DNA of 64,000 bases from Algoriphagus sediminis. GTDB lineage: Bacteria; Bacteroidota; Bacteroidia; Cytophagales; Cyclobacteriaceae. The number at the start of each line of letters is the position of its first letter. The first letter of the stretch is position 1. The stretch lies in contig NZ_JAUEPH010000003.1 in NCBI RefSeq assembly GCF_030403435.1, forward strand, positions 558,001 to 622,000. Reading direction: 5' to 3'. This document shows positions 61,799-64,000 of this stretch, one piece after another. The notes under the pieces were generated by a model. The model made no database searches. It was not told where the DNA came from and saw only the letters and a list, made by a program, of their open reading frames with translations. Both the position numbers and the translations under genes were made by a program.

Positions 61799-62568
61799 GA
61801 GAGAGTGATTTGATTATAATGATTCAGGTTTTGATAGCGATCTGCCAGCCAAGAAATTTGGCGTAGTTCTTTTTCAGATTTTGCCCAGGTGATTTTAGCG
61901 AATTTGGAAACTAGTCCGGTGGCATGCTTGTCCTCATCGTGTGTAGCGAATACATGCTTTGGCTTCAGGATGTCCACCAGTTCTTTTACATTCTCTATTC
62001 CTGGGGAGACAGTTCCTCCAAGAAGAGCAGGCAACCGGTATTCATTAAACGGAGTAATTAAAACTTCACAGCCTGGCCCTTTTTTCATAAATGAGATCTG
62101 TTCGGTGTTTGGGTGAAAACCATGGGTTGCCAGAAAAACTCGTTCTCCCTCGGACTCCAGCATAAAGGCATCGTAAATGGGATCAATTTTTCTGGAGGTA
62201 GGCAAAAAAGTGAATGTGGTTCCCAAAAATTCAAGCTCAGGCTCCGCTTTACTCATCCCAACTATTTCCGCTTCAGGCAAAATCTTTTTTAATGCCTTCT
62301 GGATGCTTGAAGGTGCAATGACCTTCTGGGGCTGTAGTTTTTTTAGGGTTTCCTTATGGAAGTGATCAGGGTATTTCTGTGTGATTAGGACTGCATCAAA
62401 TTCAGGTACATCCTGAAAAGAAAGGGGCTTAGTTCTATGCCATTGGGTGTTGAACCAAGAGAAAAAATCCACCTCAGTTCCTTCCAGCCAGGGATCGATC
62501 AATAGTCTTAATTCATTGATTTGCAAAAACCATGAATTATCAAGATTGAGTCTTTGGATTTTGATCAT
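61795..62568 (-). CDS. MBL-fold protein with altered metal motif
   Basis: A 257-residue metallo-beta-lactamase-fold protein. The strand LRLLIDPWLEGTE and LATHGFHP, FATHDEDKHATG segments fit the fold, but the canonical HxHxDH is replaced by QKYPDHF (in VLITQKYPDHFHKETL), keeping only Asp-His; one metal site is probably lost or rearranged. It may still bind one metal. No signal peptide. It starts the two-gene unit with the DUF1295 protein, suggesting a shared lipid-related role, as inferred from position. Confidence 0.75.
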   Translation of the reverse strand: MIKIQRLNLDNSWFLQINELRLLIDPWLEGTEVDFFSWFNTQWHRTKPLSFQDVPEFDAVLITQKYPDHFHKETLKKLQPQKVIAPSSIQKALKKILPEAEIVGMSKAEPELEFLGTTFTFLPTSRKIDPIYDAFMLESEGERVFLATHGFHPNTEQISFMKKGPGCEVLITPFNEYRLPALLGGTVSPGIENVKELVDILKPKHVFATHDEDKHATGLVSKFAKITWAKSEKELRQISWLADRYQNLNHYNQITLS

Positions 62569-62692
62569 ATAAAAAACTAAGGCCTGGAAGACTTTGGTTT
62601 CACTAGATAATCAGAATCTGGATGATAGGCAATGGAATTATATGGGTTTCCTTGTCTTATTCTTCCAAGAAAATCAAAATAACCAACAAACC

Positions 62693-62726
62693 GTCTTGCC
62701 TGACGAGGGCAGGCCAGAAAGAAGAC
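62693..62726. repeat. Short GC-rich hairpin element in an AT-rich gap
   Basis: GTCTTGCCTG (62693-62702) pairs with CAGGC (62710-62714) and AAGAC (62722-62726), giving a bulged stem of 10 pairs. A related piece, CACCGAAGGCAGGTC (62740-62754), lies nearby. The 242-nt gap 62569-62810 has no gene. These look like remnants of a dispersed palindromic repeat, which I cannot verify within one window. Confidence 0.35.
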
Positions 62727-62810
62727 AATCAAGTTTATTCACCGAAGGCAGGTCAAAAACAATCCCCTCTATAGGCTAGTGAGCTCTACAAAAAAATACT
62801 AGTAAATGAA

Positions 62811-63260
62811 CTATTGATTATTCATGGAAGCCTTTGTTGCCGCCAGTTTTTCCTTGTATTTATTCATTAAAGCATTCGCAAAAGCCGTTTTATCATTCCT
62901 TAACAACTCCATTGCTTCTCCATTAACAATGGTTGGATGGATATCCCTTAGGTTGCCATCACTCCAAGATGCAAGCTCTACCAATATGGGAGCTAACGCC
63001 AAGCCCTTATCGGTTAAAAGATAAAGGTTGGTCTTTTTATTTTCTGGACGTTTTGTTTTGATGATGATTCCCACCTCCTCAAGAAGTTTGAGTTTAGAAG
63101 CAAGAATATTGGTAGCAATAGCTTCTTCGCTTTCCGTAAAGTCTTTGAAAGTTTCCTTGCCTTCAATGAGCATTTGCTTAACGATAACCAGTATCCACTT
63201 GTCGCCCAGAACATCTAAGGCTGAGGTAAACGGGCAATTACATCTGAAGTCTTGTGGCAT
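62811..63260 (-). CDS. HxlR-family transcriptional regulator
   Basis: A 149-residue winged-helix regulator of the HxlR/MarR-like type. The N-terminal CNCPF cysteines (C7, C9), the LGDKWILVIVKQML helix, the recognition region NILASKLKLLEEVGIIIKTKRPENKKTNLYLLT and the C-terminal helices follow the family. HxlR proteins act as dimers that respond to aldehydes or oxidants by cysteine chemistry. It is divergent from the SnoaL-like lipoprotein gene, its likely target, with direct repeats in the 114-nt gap. Confidence 0.9.
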   Translation of the reverse strand: MPQDFRCNCPFTSALDVLGDKWILVIVKQMLIEGKETFKDFTESEEAIATNILASKLKLLEEVGIIIKTKRPENKKTNLYLLTDKGLALAPILVELASWSDGNLRDIHPTIVNGEAMELLRNDKTAFANALMNKYKEKLAATKASMNNQ

Positions 63261-63283
63261 ATGTTAATACAGGATTAAATATT

Positions 63284-63355
63284 ACTTGCAAAATGAAATT
63301 AATTTAAAATGACTTGCATTTTGAAAGTTATTTGATAATATTGCTTGCAAAACAA
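63284..63355. promoter_or_regulatory. Repeat array in the HxlR/SnoaL intergenic region
   Basis: Three 13-bp direct repeats, ACTTGCAAAATGA (63284-63296), ACTTGCATTTTGA (63312-63324) and GCTTGCAAAACAA (63343-63355), spaced by 28 and 31 nt (about three helical turns). The central palindrome AAATTAATTT (63296-63305) lies between the first two, and CAAAATG/CATTTTG make an inverted pair. They overlap the promoter at 63314-63343 and are likely regulator binding sites. Confidence 0.6.
63314..63343 (+). promoter_or_regulatory. Promoter of the SnoaL-like gene
   Basis: A -33-type TTG (63314-63316) and a -7 TAATATTG (63336-63343; 7 of 8 positions to TAnnTTTG) are separated by 19 nt, the usual Bacteroidota spacing. 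They are 32 nt upstream of the ATG at 63375. Confidence 0.55.
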
Positions 63356-63374
63356 AAGTAAAAAATTTTTCCAA

Positions 63375-64000
63375 ATGAGAAAAGCATTCACAGTATTGGC
63401 ACTTTCAGGTCTTCTCGTTTCCTGTGGCAATGCGCAGACAAAATCAACAAGCGAGCTCAATTCTAAAGAATCAAACGAAATGAACAACAAAGAAATCGTA
63501 GGTACCTTTTTAGGTGCTGTTGCGAAACAAGACGCTGAATCAATGCGCAAATTTGCTAATGCGGATTACATTCAGCACAATCCATTTGTACCAACTGGTT
63601 TAGAACCTTTTATTGGTTTATTACCCGTTTTAAAAGAACACGGAACCTATGCCGAAAACGTGCGAATGTTTCAAGACGGCAACTATGTGTTTATGCACAA
63701 CATCTGGAAAAACGCCAAACCTTTTGGGGCAGATGAAATGGTGGCTTTTGACATTATCCGTGTGGATGAAAACGGGAAAGTAGCCGAGCATTGGGATGCA
63801 ATGACCGATTTAGTGAAAGAAACTGCAAGCGGAAGAACACAAACTGATGGACCAAATACTGTTGAAGACTTAGACAAAACCGAAGCGAACAAAGCCTTGG
63901 CAGTTTCCCTTATTGAGGACGTTTTAATGGGTAAAAATCCAAGTAAGATTGGCGACTATATCAGGTCCGAATCGTACCATCAGCACAACCCACAAATTAA
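63375..64000 (+). CDS. SnoaL-like/NTF2-fold lipoprotein, truncated by the right edge
   Basis: The open frame from ATG 63375 runs to the edge (208 codons). A lipoprotein signal (MRKAFTVLALSGLLVSC, lipid cysteine C17) is followed by a NTF2-like domain of the SnoaL polyketide-cyclase type (GAVAKQDAESMRKFANADYIQHNPFVPTG, FDIIRVDENGKVAEHWDAM) and the start of a second copy (LIEDVLMGKNPSKIGDYI, SYHQHNPQ), so two tandem domains are likely. Function unknown; divergence from an HxlR gene suggests inducible expression. It is exported and membrane-anchored. Confidence 0.82.
   Translation, partial: MRKAFTVLALSGLLVSCGNAQTKSTSELNSKESNEMNNKEIVGTFLGAVAKQDAESMRKFANADYIQHNPFVPTGLEPFIGLLPVLKEHGTYAENVRMFQDGNYVFMHNIWKNAKPFGADEMVAFDIIRVDENGKVAEHWDAMTDLVKETASGRTQTDGPNTVEDLDKTEANKALAVSLIEDVLMGKNPSKIGDYIRSESYHQHNPQI

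Overview
This window reads as chromosomal DNA of a Bacteroidota bacterium, most likely Cytophagales/Cyclobacteriaceae (Algoriphagus-like, marine). I infer this from a fused SecDF, a TonB-dependent receptor with a carboxypeptidase-type N-terminal domain, many lipoproteins and TAT-anchored sugar enzymes, a sulfatase/fucosidase locus, a kynurenine-type NAD cluster, a CrtI-family carotenoid desaturase, and -7 promoter elements of the TAnnTTTG type instead of TATAAT boxes. I see no rRNA, tRNA, CRISPR array, phage or insertion sequence. Almost all the DNA is coding, with 1-4 nt overlaps between operon members. Several starts were moved downstream of the longest possible ORF, because the first codon is TTG or GTG or because a signal peptide or family N-terminus begins later.

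Region by region: 1-5.4 kb holds the start of a leftward TonB receptor and a divergent rightward GH29 alpha-L-fucosidase with two formylglycine sulfatases, a sulfated-fucan degradation locus. 5.4-7.7 kb is a TAT-exported small subunit and a GMC flavoenzyme with a Cys motif suggestive of an Fe-S cluster, which looks like a periplasmic sugar dehydrogenase. 7.7-14.5 kb holds a DUF917 protein, a tightly packed set (permuted-papain hydrolase, 7TMR-DISM adenylate cyclase, S1 protease lipoprotein), a PLP dehydratase and an M23 peptidase. 14.5-23.2 kb is housekeeping: coaX, guaB, an RsmB-like methylase, an ABA4-like protein, prmC and an M19 dipeptidase. 23.3-26.5 kb is nbaC-kynU-kmo, three consecutive steps from kynurenine towards quinolinate/NAD. 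26.7-31.2 kb is an operon of a PVC-type heme-binding dehydrogenase, a TAT sugar isomerase and an SDR.

31.2-41.8 kb contains recJ-lptB-GH3, prmA, tpiA, recX, a carotenoid desaturase, glyS and a Gfo/Idh/MocA oxidoreductase. 41.8-44.4 kb is an operon of a small CPPxC-ending protein, a stand-alone 7TM protein, a LiaS/NarX-like histidine kinase and a LuxR-type regulator, which runs into the oxidoreductase gene; this is the best candidate for a little-described signalling module. 44.4-50.4 kb has secDF, udk, an ITPase, a LOG protein and a hypothetical protein. 50.4-57.3 kb is a six-gene leftward operon: GH67 alpha-glucuronidase, L-galactose/L-fucose dehydrogenase-like aldo/keto reductase, L-galactonate dehydrogenase-like Zn enzyme, TIM-barrel isomerase, L-rhamnose mutarotase family protein and a lipoprotein M81 (MlrC-like) peptidase. 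57.4-64 kb ends with a YtcJ-like amidohydrolase, a beta-barrel protein, a DUF1295 membrane protein coupled to a degenerate MBL protein, and an HxlR regulator divergent from a truncated SnoaL-like lipoprotein gene.

The parts plausibly work together: the fucosidase and sulfatases release L-fucose from sulfated polymer taken up through the TonB receptor, and the 50-57 kb operon offers a mutarotase and oxidising enzymes suited to 6-deoxy or L-galacto sugars. That link is inferred from enzyme families.
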